The notes: a model not told the origin generated them from the sequence alone. 64,000 bases of DNA from Phlyctochytrium arcticum (GCA_025602905.1 JAHLKI010000011.1:310001-374000), one strand, 5' to 3'; counted from the first letter of the stretch, positions 24,091-35,746 are shown. A program made the numbers and translations.

Positions 24091-26592
24091 CTATGAAGCT
24101 TTCTCAGCACTATAGTTCCCACCATCTAGGGCAGCAGTCCAATCAAAGTCCTTCCATTTGGCGACAAAGTATTTCATGCGTACAGCATTCAACTGTGCGG
24201 TCGCCCGTTTGGGCCTGCGCCATCGGTCCGGCGGTAGATTCAAGGGACTGGCAATAACTTCCTGAGTGCAGGATGAGTGGCCATCATCTACAGGATAAAC
24301 AAAACAACATACAACATACCCGTCCGAAATATTCTGGCCACGCATCTGGGTCTTCAATTAAATGCCCCAACCCGTTGTTTGGATCAGTCCAAACGTGAAA
24401 GTATGGCATGTTCTTCACGAAAGATCGACGGAAGCCGTGTTTGCTGGTATCAATAACTTTTCGATGTTGTGACCATTCTGATTCGGATGAAAGCATGGCT
24501 TCCTATAAAAATAATTGTCAATAATGATTTTCCGCTGCTATCGAACAACTCACCTTGAAATAGGCAAGAGCATCCTCATGTAGATCCTTTGGCACAGGTA
24601 TGCACTCCAGAACTGTGTGCTTATGCCATTTCAGGTTAATAACCTGCTCCATGAATAGAACACTCTGTCCCATGGCGTCGAACATCCGAATCAGTGATTT
24701 CTGAAAATTCTAGCACAAAAGAGATCAGCACCGTAAGACTTATAGTGAAACAATCCGAATGTACCCGAATCTCAGTCCATGTATCTTCGTTACACTCTAA
24801 ACTTGTAGAATGATGCTCGATTGGGACGATTATGCAATGTCCTTGGACCATGTCAACATTTTCCGGCAAAGCGAGGTACGCCTCTGTTCCCAGTGCAATA
24901 ATCGGGACAGCAGGCTTGCGCCCATCGTGAAAGCAATATGGGCATTTAGAAACTGCCTTCTCGTGTCGTTTGTAATCTGGCGCGCATGTCAGTTCCAAGA
25001 GTCGAAACAAACAGTCAGAAGTTCGACCGACCATTTACCGCAATGTTGCGCTTTTGCTCCGAACTTTTTTCTTTCTGCCGAGAAAGACGGTCCACATTGT
25101 CATCAATATAGTCCAAATCACTTTTGAAAGTATTGTCGCTCGATATTTGATGTGCCATACTAGCATCAAAATCATTCGAGGTGCCCATCTTTTCTTGGAG
25201 GATGAGCTCCTGAATGCTAAGATCATCCCCTTTGGCCGCATAGCATATGCGATTCCCTTCCTTGTCGTGAGTGTCGGCTTCTGGCTATAAACCGACTGCA
25301 GTTAGATATATTCAACGTTTTGCAATTCTTTGCGGCCGGACCTGAGTTGGCTTCCTACGTTTTGGACCATCGTGTCGAGGTGAGTCAGAAGCGGTCCCGA
25401 TATCCTGTAAGCGACCTTGACTGTCAATTTTCGTCAGCACCACATTGTCCGCTCCTCCAGTCGTCTGAAATTGTGCCTCCATGAGCGCATAGTCCTTTTC
25501 AAGTTGAGAAACGGTGGGCAATCCGAGAAGCTTGGCCTTAAGAAGACGCGCATTCAGCTTGTTCAGATCGTCTTGCGTAACAGATGACTTGGCGCTGCCT
25601 TCCCCCATCCCAATTGCTAGAGATTTCGCAATGTCAGACGTCCGGCTCATAGAGGGAGATTCGGGGATCCGTGGGGGGATAGGAGGTTTCTGCCATGTTT
25701 CAGAGTCCCTGCTCTCTGGGCTTTTGAAGTGAGCCGTGCGGCGAACAGTTGGTGTATATCTATTATTATCATTTCCTGGCCGTGAGTTCCGACTGGTGCG
25801 GGAATCTCGTCGCTGATCAAGAAAGTCCTTTTCTTCACACGCCCTATCGAATGCCTGCGAAGACTTGACCTGGCGTAAGCGGCAAAGCCGGAGACCACTT
25901 GCAGGTGACAATCCGTACCCCAAAGCGTTCTTGTGCAACTTCGTGGATCGGGCGACCCTCCTCGTCCGCAACCTCAAAGACCCTACGCAGCTTCATCATC
26001 CGCCATCTACTGCCATTGTCCCCAAATTCGTAATCCTTCTCCTTTTCAGCTAAGCAGGAGTAAGTCTACAATCCAATAGATGCAATTTGCGTGCAACATA
26101 CCAGGAGCATCGGAAGCTGCTTCTCTGATGTCGTGCTCCCCCCGAAGATCTGGGTTCAACTCCCGTTGCGCCCGAATCGCCTATAGACATATAAATTTTG
26201 TGATCTTCACTATTGAAGTCTCGTTTTACCAGCCGCCTTTGCTCTTCTGCTTTTTTCTCTGCTTCCTTAACTTTGACCTTGACGGACGTTGCTCCCGCAA
26301 TAAGCGAGAAGTCGTCCTTTCCACTGGGACCAGTCATCCAATCATCCCGCTTTTGGCTTTCAGCTTCCGGAAGCTGTTATGGTTAGTTGCTGATGTTTCT
26401 ATCGAGACTTGTATATTCCCATACTTTCTGAATGCCATAGTCTGCCGGCGCTGTCGGTTTCTCCACCCACTCGTCCTCGGAAGATTCGTGAGATGAGTCA
26501 CGTTCTCCGGAGTTGGTTGCTGACTCCTCCCTCTTCGACCTCTTCTTGCTCTTGCTGGACTTCTTTTCCCTACGATCTTTTCGTTTCCCCAT
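24091..26592 (-). CDS. CWF19-like splicing factor (CwfJ domains)
   Basis: A homologue of CWF19/CWF19L2, a late spliceosome factor related to the debranching-enzyme regulator Drn1. The basic, Ser-rich N-terminus (MGKRKDRREKKSSKSKK) starts at 26592; a Met at 26619 is an alternative. Middle exons read DDFSLIAGATSVKVKVKEAE and RAQRELNPDLRGEHDIREAA. The C-terminal CwfJ_C_1 domain holds CPYCFHDGRKPAVPIIALGT, EAYLALPENVDMVQGHCIIV and PIEHHSTSLECNEDTWTEIR, the HIT-like core. CwfJ_C_2 follows with RRSFVKNMPYFHVWTDPNNG, GHLIEDPDAWPEYFGR and SPLNLPPDRWRRPKR. The stop is at 24091-24093. Seven or more introns are present. The promoter side abuts the transposon repeats at 26682. Confidence 0.9.
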
Positions 26593-26681
26593 ATGTCTTA
26601 TCGAAGCGTTGTGTGTCAAAATTTGGGTCTGAATCGTTGAAATCGGGGTGATAATGGGCAGTTGCGCGACTGGCGGACCAG

Positions 26682-26783
26682 CTTAAGTCTAATTGTTAGG
26701 TCTGACTCATTTTTCCTTAAGTCTAATTGATAGGTTTTGCGCAGCAGGCCTTAAGTCTAATTGGTAGGTCTGAGTCAGGTTTC
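26682..26783. repeat. Three tandem 34-base repeats upstream of the transposase
   Basis: CTTAAGTCTAATT begins at 26682, 26716 and 26750, giving an exact 34-base period. The first 21 or so bases of each unit agree except at position 15 (T/A/G), and the remainder diverges. They lie between the CWF19-like start and the transposase start. They could be transposase-binding subterminal repeats of the element or a regulatory array of the CWF19-like promoter. Confidence 0.75.
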
Positions 26784-26958
26784 GGACTTTTCGGACAAAC
26801 AAACAGCTGAACAAACAGTGCCCAAATACAAATAAAAAATAAAAATAAATCAGGCTGTACTGCTATGTACTGAACTGAACACCTTCTCCTTCCTGAGTTC
26901 ATAGCCTATATCTGATTGCATAACCTAGTGTCCAAATCTTGTCCGCGTAACTATAATC
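26784..26958. other. AT-rich leader before the transposase start
   Basis: A purine/A-rich stretch (around 26832-26850) and no open frame. It is probably the untranslated or promoter part of the element. Confidence 0.4.
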
Positions 26959-29900
26959 ATGACTGCCAAACGAGGCCGTCCCAAGGGCTCCAAGAACAAG
27001 TCCAATCATCGCGCAGGAAGACCTTGGACAATCAGAAACCGAGGGGGTAGACGTGCCCAAACTTCCGAGCCTGAAACGAACGCTATTCTTCATGCCAGTG
27101 CTAGTAATCTAAACAATGAAATGCAAGGGGGGAGCATGTCCGTCTCCAAAAGTGCGAATACATCATTATTTCCGATCTTTACAGCGCGTGGGAACGCGGC
27201 TGCTAAGCCTGCTGTACAAGAAGGAGCTGATGATACTAATCAAGGAGCTCATAATAGCAATGGTACAATATTGGAAAAAGACATCATCCAGACTGTCTCA
27301 AGCCAATGCACGGGTTCTCATGTTTCCTTTCCATTCATAGAGCCTGCATCGCCAAGTAGCCCCTCACACAGAGCGCCTACTAGCCCCTCCCGCAGCGCCG
27401 AGCAAGAACCCGCAGCTCAGCCCTTCACGCAGTCGACTGATGAACAACCACAAGACCCAGAACAAATGCAACCGGCTACGGAAAGCTCTGCGGAGACTAT
27501 CAAGCCTGCAGAATTGACTACTGATGTTGTGGGGGAAATGTTGGACGGGGGTGCGCGGACGATTCAGCCGGATATGATAGGTGAGCTCTCAAACTGATGG
27601 ATTGTACCAGGCAGTGCTTAACGCCTTCCCATCCATCTAGTAGATAGCCCTGAAGAGCCGGAGATACAAGAAGAAGAACTGGGGGATGATGAGACTACAG
27701 TGCCAGATAAGCGTGAGAATTGCCACTTGGCTTTTCTCACGTCTGTGAAAAAGAACTTGAATGACGAAATGGAGAAGCTGAACAAAAACGGAGGATCCTA
27801 TCCTGACTTCATCACGCAACGCGATTGTTGGATCCGCCGTCCAGCAGTTCAAAACATCTTCCGGGGCCAGCATCATTTGGACCCTATGGAGCTGGCTTAT
27901 CCAGATGTCTACATACATGTGCCGCACCTGTACGCCAACTTAAGATGTCATTGCGGCCACGAACTGACTACGAAGGGATGGAATGACGACTTTCGGAGAG
28001 TAGTGGATCTAGATCGAACGTGGTACCTGCTTTCGCGACGCTACCGCTGCGACAAGCGCGGGAAAAAGTCTGGATGTGGGAAAAGTTTCGTCGGGCATGC
28101 TCCATTCATTCTTGACCAATTGCCCGAAAGCTCGCGCATGTCCTTTCCAGCCGTCCTCACCCAACGAATGGGTATCTCGTCGCTGTTGATGAATCAGATG
28201 CGGCCCCTTTTCCACCACAGAACAGGGCCGTCGCCTACAGCCAACCTCCTCCGAGAACTCCATACTAAGCAGTACGATATTCGACGGTTGGCCTATTTGG
28301 AAGAAGTTCGTCATCGAGTTACCTACCCGCCGCCCTTTGACGCTCAGACAATCTTCCCCCCTTTCCCGGAGTTTGTTAATGAGTATGAAGAGAAGCTTCC
28401 TCTTTCGAACTACCTGTTAGCTGTCTACAATACGGCGCAAAGGCGGTTCCAGAAACGACGTGATCAACAGATTGCTATGCTCCCAGCGGACATTCTTTCC
28501 AGCGATTTCAGTCACAAACTTCCGAAACGTGTTGCACGCGTTGACGGGTGCCCTGTGTATACGGCCGTCCACTCTTTTGGTAATCAATTTGGAGAGATCC
28601 GCGGGCACACGCTCACATTCACGAAAAGCCTGAGGGAAATAGATCAGCCGATCAAAGGGATGTTGAATTCGTTGAAGCAGTTCGGTCATAAGCAACCACA
28701 ACTCTTATTTGTTGACGACGTGCCGGGTAAAGTTCTTTGTGCTTCTCTTTCTGCCCATCATGCATTTTCTAATCGCTGGATTGATCAATAGGAGAACGAG
28801 GGTATTTCGAAAAGGCCATTCCATCCTTAACTCAAGATGTCAGGGCGACTATTATCGATGAATTTGCCAATCTTCCTGAGTTTTCACGTCCTCCAAACGT
28901 GGAGCAATTTCTGATCACTACCTCGACTGCCTGCGATTTTATGCTCAATGTATGGGTCTTGCGAAACCTGAACGCCGGGGGTGAAGAGACAGGTGAAGAG
29001 ACAGGTGAAGAGACAGGTGAAGAGACAGGTGAAGAGACAGGTGAAGAGACAGGTGAAGAGACAGGTGAAGAGACAGGTGAAGAGACAGGGGACGAGACAG
29101 GTGCAGAAACAGGTGCAGAAACAGGTGCAGAGACGATCGCGGTTGATTCGACTGCGAGTGGTCATATGATCCCCGTACAGGTGTACAGGGTAAAGTCGCC
29201 ACCATACAAATTGCGACCAGTGAAGTTGTCTTGATTGTTCACCTCTCTCGTATCGGAACGATCCCCTCAAGCATGAAGCGATTGATTGCGGAAGCGCGTG
29301 TCATCAAAGTAGGCAAAAATCTCGGTACTGACTTGGCAAAACTGGAAAGGGACTATGGCTTGCCTGTAAACCGTGGAACGTTGGAACTTGGTGCCTCTTG
29401 TAAACGTTTGAATGTAGTTTCGGATGGAAGGGTCGGCCTAGACGTACTTTGCGCAACGGTTCTGCGTCAAAGACTCCCCAAGCCAGATTCCATTCGAATA
29501 AGTGAGGATTGGGACAATGAGCAACTGTCCGAACAGCAACTAACGTACGCCGCGAACGACGCGTATGCCAGTCTAATGATCTATACCAACGTGGTGAATT
29601 TGCCCAACTTAAATGCGCAGCAGCTTCGTCCGGGCCTAGCTGTTGATATTGTGGCCAAGGACAACAAGAAGATGGTCGTCGCAACTGGAATCGTGGGACC
29701 TGCCGATGTCACAAGATTACATGGAGTAAACCTAACCAAGACCCGCCAGGCTGTCGAGATCCATCAAATTTTCGTTCCAGCTGCCTTCATACCCCAAAGT
29801 AAAGGTAAGCATGAGCCGTCTGCAATTAATGTTAGCGCGCGACATTGAAGTACGTCTCGTCCTTTTAGAAATTGCCTATGGTGACCTTGACCTGCCATCA

Positions 29901-32078
29901 CGTATTGTTGTACCGACTACACAACTACGAGTCGCTGCGTCCCGCCCCATTGAGATCGTCCCTCCAACAAACATCCCGGACCCGAGCGCTACCATAACCG
30001 TGAATGCCGACAGCCAGCCGTCTTCTTTCGTTGAAGATAGCCTTGAAGATGCGTCAGCGGAAAATGTTTCGGAGATGACGAAGTTGTCCGACCTACTTAT
30101 GGGGGACGAGCAGTCGGAAACAGATGAGCACCACGATGAAGGCAATCCGTTGTAAGACGCCGTTCTTGACGCAACTATTCTAGAAGCTGCCACCCAGATG
30201 CTGAGCGGGATGGAGACTGCTTCTGAACAATCCACACTCCCAACAAGAGTGCTCATGGATCCCTTCCATTTGATGAAAAGGATAGTCATTCCCAGACGGC
30301 ACGGAATTTGAACGAGATTCGTTCGAGCTTTGAGGGATGCAATGTTTGTGGTTGACGAAGATGACAAGCGTCATATGATAAGAGTTTATCTCGAACCACG
30401 GAATCAAACGTGGGAACAGGTTCTGATCCAAAAACCTGCCTGGGTCTGGAAACGCGTCCGGCGGTACATTCCAAAGCCGGAAGTACTACTCCCACTAGTT
30501 AGGAAGGTTTTCTTGGCCTACGGTCCCATTCTCTGCGAAAAGCTGAAAAAGCCATTGTTCAACATGGAGGCATGGAAGAAGGCGAAGCTTGTCATCCGTG
30601 AAATCTTCCTTGGTCATGTCTCCGACCCCGTTGACGTACCACTATATTACAAAATGAAAATTGACAAGTTTCGTCTGACAAAGTATAGGTGCATCCGAGG
30701 GACGAACCTTTTGGAAGGCGGGGTTCATCAGAAAATGATTGCACGGTTCTCCGCATATCGGGCAAGTGTGCCATTTACGCATAGCCTAATGGCAGAATAC
30801 GTTTGTAGACACAATCAGAATGTAAGTCTCTCATTGGGGGGTCCACCTCTACCAATCTCTTTACCACACTAAACGCGACGCTTTCAGGTGGGAACTTTGA
30901 ACAGATCGGGCAAGCCATGGAAGTGGCACTACGACCTGTGGCTGATTGATTCGATACATTCTCTTTACCTGGAGTTGGAACATGTTCTGAAATCGCCGTT
31001 GCCACCACTTCTTGACAATTGGTGTAATCCAAACTACTACAAGCCAAGTCAAGAAACCTTCCTCATTTGTCCGCTAGGAACAGAGATGGCTGAAGTTCAC
31101 CAGATAGAACCTTTCCGTGAGCCAGAGTCAAACTCTTTCCGTCGATCTGAAGTGGCCCGCCTGCAAAACTCTCGTTTCGCAATTATTCCCATTAGCACTA
31201 GAGAGGAAAAGAGGCGGTTCCTTGAATTCCTCAAGGAACGGGAGTGGGCAGAAATTCTCTCCCGACGTGCGTTGGCTAAAACTGGATTCTCGACCGCTCA
31301 GTGGACGAAAATGAGCCACCAATGGAACCGAGAGGCAAATGGAGTAACAATCTTTTATAAGATCGGTGTGCATTTGGAAGCCCACTTCAAAAACTGGGTG
31401 CAGTACCGGATTGAAGCGGCCACTGCATTGTCCAGCGCGGAGCAGCGGGAAGAAGTGGATCGGCTTTTGCGAGACCCCAACCGAACCATCCGCAACTTAC
31501 CCACCGCAAACGTTTCTGACCTACCGCTCATTAACATTCCCGCAGATCCGACGCGTCTCCCCCTACCAATCCCCGCTCCCCAACTAATGCCCGACCCCGA
31601 ACCAACTCACGATCCCGAACCAACTCCTGATCCCGATCCAACTCCCGACCCCGAACCAACTCCCGACCTTCCCGACACTCAATCAACAGCTCCAACTGCT
31701 ATCACCTCTTCCCAAGCAATCTCCGCTCCACAATCGACGGATAGTCTCCATTTGATGATCGCTCCGCAAATAACGCCCGCTACTCAGACGCCCAGACCTA
31801 TCAATGCTATTCCTCCCATCTTACCGACCAATGCCCCCTTGGATGCGACAATGGACGAGTCATCAAAGCCCCGAGCAAAAAGGCAGAGGAGATTATGTCG
31901 TATCTGCAACGGAATATGTCCAGGTAGTGGCAATCGTGCTTTGTGTACAGGGGTTGGACCGGACACTGTTACTGTGGGTGCTTCGGGGCGATTGACGAAA
32001 TCAAAGATCCGCAACTGTCGTAGCTGCCAGTCCACAACATGTCCTGGGCGGTGGAAAGTGGAAAAGTGTGAAGGATGA
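26959..32078 (+). pseudogene. Degenerate DDE-type transposase with an inserted 3'-5' exonuclease domain
   Basis: About 1,600 residues over five exons (introns about 27589-27640, 28727-28791, 29805-29868, 30823-30887). Domains in order: AT-hook KRGRPKGSKNK; a Cys-rich domain (LRCHCGHELTTKGWNDDFR, CDKRGKKSGCGKSF) like fungal DUF6729; a transposase core with the first Asp in SSDFSHKLPKRV (codon 28504) and the second in LLFVDDVPGERGYF (28714 or 28717). Then a GEET repeat and a 3'-5' exonuclease with VDST (weak exo I), GKNLGTDLAKLERDYG (exo II) and TYAANDAYASLMIY (exo III). Then WVWKRVRRYIPKPE and RGTNLLEGGVH with the probable catalytic Glu (30714), a DPEPTP repeat, and a C-terminal knuckle (CRICNGICPG, CRSCQSTTCPGRW). 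Lesions: a frameshift at about 29160-29215, TAA at 30153 and TGA at 30309, both in frame. The function is inferred from motif order and my memory of related fungal proteins, not from a search. Confidence 0.8.
28980..29135 (+). repeat. 12-base minisatellite encoding GEET repeats
   Basis: Thirteen in-frame units of GGTGAAGAGACA or close variants: nine GEET, one GDET and three GAET. The array lies inside the transposase pseudogene exactly at the join between the transposase core and the exonuclease domain. Unit identity is near perfect over the first nine copies, so expansion is recent. Confidence 0.95.
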
Positions 32079-32208
32079 CGACTCGTGGATAACGGATTTA
32101 TACATTACTATTAGCAACCATCAAGTCGTCATATAAAGACGCATTTTTTCCTTCAAATATCATTTATTACATTATAGATTTCTTGACTTGATACACTCAT
32201 GCATATTT

Positions 32209-32256
32209 ATTGGCGCATTGACGCTCAGATTGACGCTCGCTTGCGCTCGCGCCAAT
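32209..32256. repeat. Inverted repeat with ATTGGCGC arms
   Basis: Arms at 32209-32216 and 32249-32256 are perfect complements. The 32-base interior has repeated GACGCTC words. It is a candidate hairpin near the right end of the transposon. Confidence 0.55.
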
Positions 32257-32272
32257 ATATCCTGTTCGAATT

Positions 32273-32300
32273 AATTAATTCCGCTGACGCGGAATTAATT
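32273..32300. repeat. Perfect 12-base-arm hairpin, AATTAATTCCGC
   Basis: Arms 32273-32284 and 32289-32300 are exact complements around the four-base loop TGAC. It is the strongest hairpin I noticed in the window. It may be a transposon end or a transcript 3' signal. Confidence 0.8.
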
Positions 32301-32330
32301 GTTTCTTGGTCCGGGAGTGAAATATAAGCC

Positions 32331-32353
32331 CCTGTTCATTATCAGTGAACAGG
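32331..32353. repeat. Inverted repeat CCTGTTCA / TGAACAGG
   Basis: Eight-base perfect arms with a seven-base loop, about 150 bases before the UPF1 start. The word CCTGTTC also occurs at 32261. Confidence 0.6.
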
Positions 32354-32501
32354 ATGTTGAAACTCAGGTCAGGTGGCTGTGAACTGCATGATGGGACCCA
32401 GAGTAGTGGCAAAGCCATAGAGGGCATCGAGGCCAACTTCACAGTGCAAAATCGACGACACTCGACATTTGCGAAACCACCGAAGCATTCTCTCAATAGA
32501 G

Positions 32502-35500
32502 ATGTCTGAAGACTTCGGGTACCTCGAGGTAAGGCTTTCGCTCCACATGCTTTCCTAAATCTAGCTTAACAGTGCGGTTCAGTTTCAAGACACTCAAGGA
32601 TCGCAGTATGATTATGAGGGCTTTGCGGTTCCCACGCAGTCCCAAGGCGACAAGTATAACGTTGACGACCTGTCGCTAGAAAGCTTGACACTCAACTCGC
32701 AACTGAGTCAACTAACGCAACCGGAAGGCTTAAGATCCCGTCCCAGTACTGATCACCGGAGGAGTTCAGTGGATTTTTCTGACCTCGGCTTCGTGGAGGA
32801 TAATCAGTACGATTTGGAGGCCCATGACGATATTCTCGATGAGCAACCTCGAGACTTGCCTACACACGCTTGCAAGTATTGTGGTATTCACAACCCCTGT
32901 ACAGTTGTGGAATGTCTTGGCTGCAGTAAATGGTTCTGCAATGCCCGATTGTCTTCTACTCGTGGCTCCCACATCATTCAACATCTAGTGCGTGCTCGCC
33001 ACCGAGACGTTCGTTTACATCCGGATTCGCCCTTGGGAGATACCATTCTGGAATGTTATAATTGCGGCGCGCGGAACGTTTTCAATCTGGGCTTTATTCC
33101 TGCAAAGTCAGACACTGTTGTCGTTCTCCTCTGCAGGTACTTCATCATAATATTGTACACCAATCATGTTCCTTTCTCATTGCTTTCGTGCTTTGTAGGA
33201 CATGCTCGAACCCTCTTGGTCAGAAAGACATGAGCTGGGATCTTTCACAGTGGCTACCCCTGATTGAGGATCGTAGTTTCCTTTCCTGGTTGGTAAAGAT
33301 TCCGACTGAGCAGGAGCAATTTCGAGCTCGACATATCACCCCTTCTCAGATCGCCGCTCTTGAGGATCGCTGGACAGAAGATGCAGATGCGACTCTGGAT
33401 GACCTGAACAAGCCGGGAATAGATGACGAACCTGAAATGGTCCGGCTTCACTATGATGATGCTTACCAGTACCAGAACATCCTTGGCCCTCTCATCAAGA
33501 TGGAAGCTGATTACGACAAGAAGATGAAAGAATCGCAGACACAGAGCGAGATCGTCATTCGTTGGGATGTAGGGCTCAATCAAAAGCGCCTTGCCTGTTT
33601 CATTTTGCCCAAATTGGAGCAGGGCGATATTCGATTAGCTGTTGGAGACGAGTTGCTACTACGCTATACTGGAGAGTTGATCAAGGGCCCGTGGGAAGGA
33701 GTCGGTCATGTTATCAAGATTCCGAATAACTTGTCGGACGAAGTGGTCCTGGAATTGAAGAAGGATGACAAAACTCCCGTAAAATGCACGCACAATTTTA
33801 CTGTCGATTTTGTGTGGAAAGCCACTTCTTTTGAGCGTATGCAGGCCGCAATGAAAACTTTTGCGGTGGATGAGAATTCAGTCAGCCAGTATATTTACCA
33901 TCGTTTACTTGGCCATGAAGTGGAACCACAAATGCTCAAAACAACGATGCCGAGGAGATTCACTGCGCCGAATTTGCCTGATTTGAACCACTCGCAAGTA
34001 TTTGCTGTGAAAAGCGTTCTTCAGCGACCATTCAGTTTGATCCAAGGGCCCCCGGGAACCGGCAAAACTGTAACATCTGCTACCATTGTCTATCATCTTG
34101 CGCGAATGAATCCAGGCCAGGTCCTTGTCTGTGCCCCTAGTAACGTCGCAGTGGATCAGTTGACTGAAAAGATTCATCAGACCGGCTTAAAGGTCGTACG
34201 CGTGACTGCGAAGAGTAGAGAAGCGCTTGATTCGCCTGTTTCCTTTTTGACCCTGCACGAACAAGTCATCAACAATGATACAGATCCTGAATTACAGAAG
34301 TATATTAAGCTGAAACGCGAGCTCGGAGAACTTAGCTCGAACGATGAGAAGCGCTACAGATCACTCAAGCGTCAAGCGGAACGCGAAATTATCCAGAATG
34401 CCGATGTCGTCTGCTGTACATGCGTGGGCGCGGGGGATCCTCGCTTGCAAAAGTATGAATTTCGAACTGTTCTAATCGACGAAGCGACACAAGCCGCTGA
34501 ACCAGAGTGCCTGATTCCTCTTGTACTGGGCGCGAAGCAAACCGTACTTGTGGGTGATCACAAGCAATTGGGTCCAGTCATTTTGAATAAGAAAGCCGCT
34601 AAAGCTGGATTATCTCAATCTCTTTTCGAAAGACTTGTACTCCTGAACATTCGGCCAATTCGGCTGCAAGTACAGTACCGAATGCACCCGTGTCTGTCAG
34701 AGTTTCCCTCCAACATGTTCTATGAAGGATCGCTTCAAAACGGAGTCACTGTGCAGGAGCGTTTGCGAAAGCATGTAGAGTTCCCGTGGCCGGTGCCGGA
34801 AAACCCTATGTTTTTCCATTGTTCCTACGGTCAGGAGGAATTATCTTCGTCAGGGACGTCGTATCTGAATCGTACCGAAGCTACAAACTGCGAGAAGGTT
34901 GTTACACGCTTCCTCAAGACTGGCGTGAAGCCCTCGCAGATTGGAATTATCACACCATATGAGGGACAACGCTCATATGTTGTCAGCCACATGCAATTTG
35001 CAGGGTCTTTGAAAAAAGATCTGTACAAGGAAATCGAGGTTGCCAGTGTGGACGCCTTCCAAGGTCGTGAGAAAGATTACATTATATTGACCTGTGTGCG
35101 ATCAAACGATCATTCTGGAATCGGATTTTTAAGCGACCCACGCCGACTGAATGTTGCTCTGACGAGAGCGAAGTATGGGATCGTCATTCTCGGAAACCCG
35201 AAAGTATTATCAAAGAATCCCCTCTGGTATCAGCTGTTGATGCAATTCAAAGAGAAGGACTGCCTGGTAGAAGGGGCTTTGAACAATCTCAAAAAATCTA
35301 TGATTCAATTTACTCGACCTCGCCAGAAGCTCAGAGACGACAAGTTTGGTGGTAAATTTCAAGTAGATGCCCAGCAGCATTTTGCGAAACTACCGCGTCC
35401 CAATGATACTCGAGGCACTGCCAGACCGAATAACGCGTATGGGGATTCGCTTGCCGCTGTGGATGCAAGTCGCATTTTTTCGCAAGGTCCCTACGCAATG

Positions 35501-35746
35501 CCTTTGTTATCCGGCCCATTCTCTCAGGATTTGCAAATGTCTCTCTCTCAGCACTCTGCATCAAATGAAAACCGAATGTTCTCGCAAGGCGATTCTAATG
35601 GACTTTATGGATACAATAGCTACAGGCCTTCCTCTAGCTCCTCTTTTTCTCAAAACGATCGACACTCCATCGCCATGAGCCAGGAGTCGTACTTGGAAGA
35701 CTACAAGAGTCAAGTAGACTCATACTTTAGTCAAGACCTTCACTAG
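32502..35746 (+). CDS. upf1: UPF1, RNA helicase of nonsense-mediated decay
   Basis: UPF1 is the ATP-dependent SF1 helicase at the centre of nonsense-mediated mRNA decay. Three exons (32502-32528, 32583-33136, 33199-35746) give 1,042 residues in frame. The N-terminal Cys/His domain reads [20 protein letters not shown], then [10 protein letters not shown], with [11 protein letters not shown] across the second intron. Helicase motifs: Walker [21 protein letters not shown], motif [63 protein letters not shown] and [13 protein letters not shown]. The C-terminus has repeated SQ dipeptides (SLSQHS, MSQESY, YFSQDLH), the usual phosphorylation sites for SMG1/PIKK kinases. The stop is 12 bases from that of the converging Dpy-30 gene. 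Confidence 0.96.

Larger units (their letters stand above)
32079..32501. other. Gap between transposase stop and UPF1, with three inverted repeats
   Basis: The left half is AT-rich. Three inverted repeats follow within 150 bases (32209-32256, 32273-32300, 32331-32353). The right end is the UPF1 promoter or leader. The right terminus of the transposon should be here, but I could not match it to the left end. Confidence 0.5.

Noticed and set aside
26140..26160. tRNA-like GGTTCAACTCCC word
   Set aside because: It lies within the CWF19-like coding region and there are no matching acceptor or anticodon stems.
28884..29270. Antisense frame of Leu-His-Leu-Ser repeats opposite the GEET array
   Set aside because: It is the mirror of a 12-base tandem repeat whose period is a multiple of three, which keeps all six frames open. 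It has no start context or domain.
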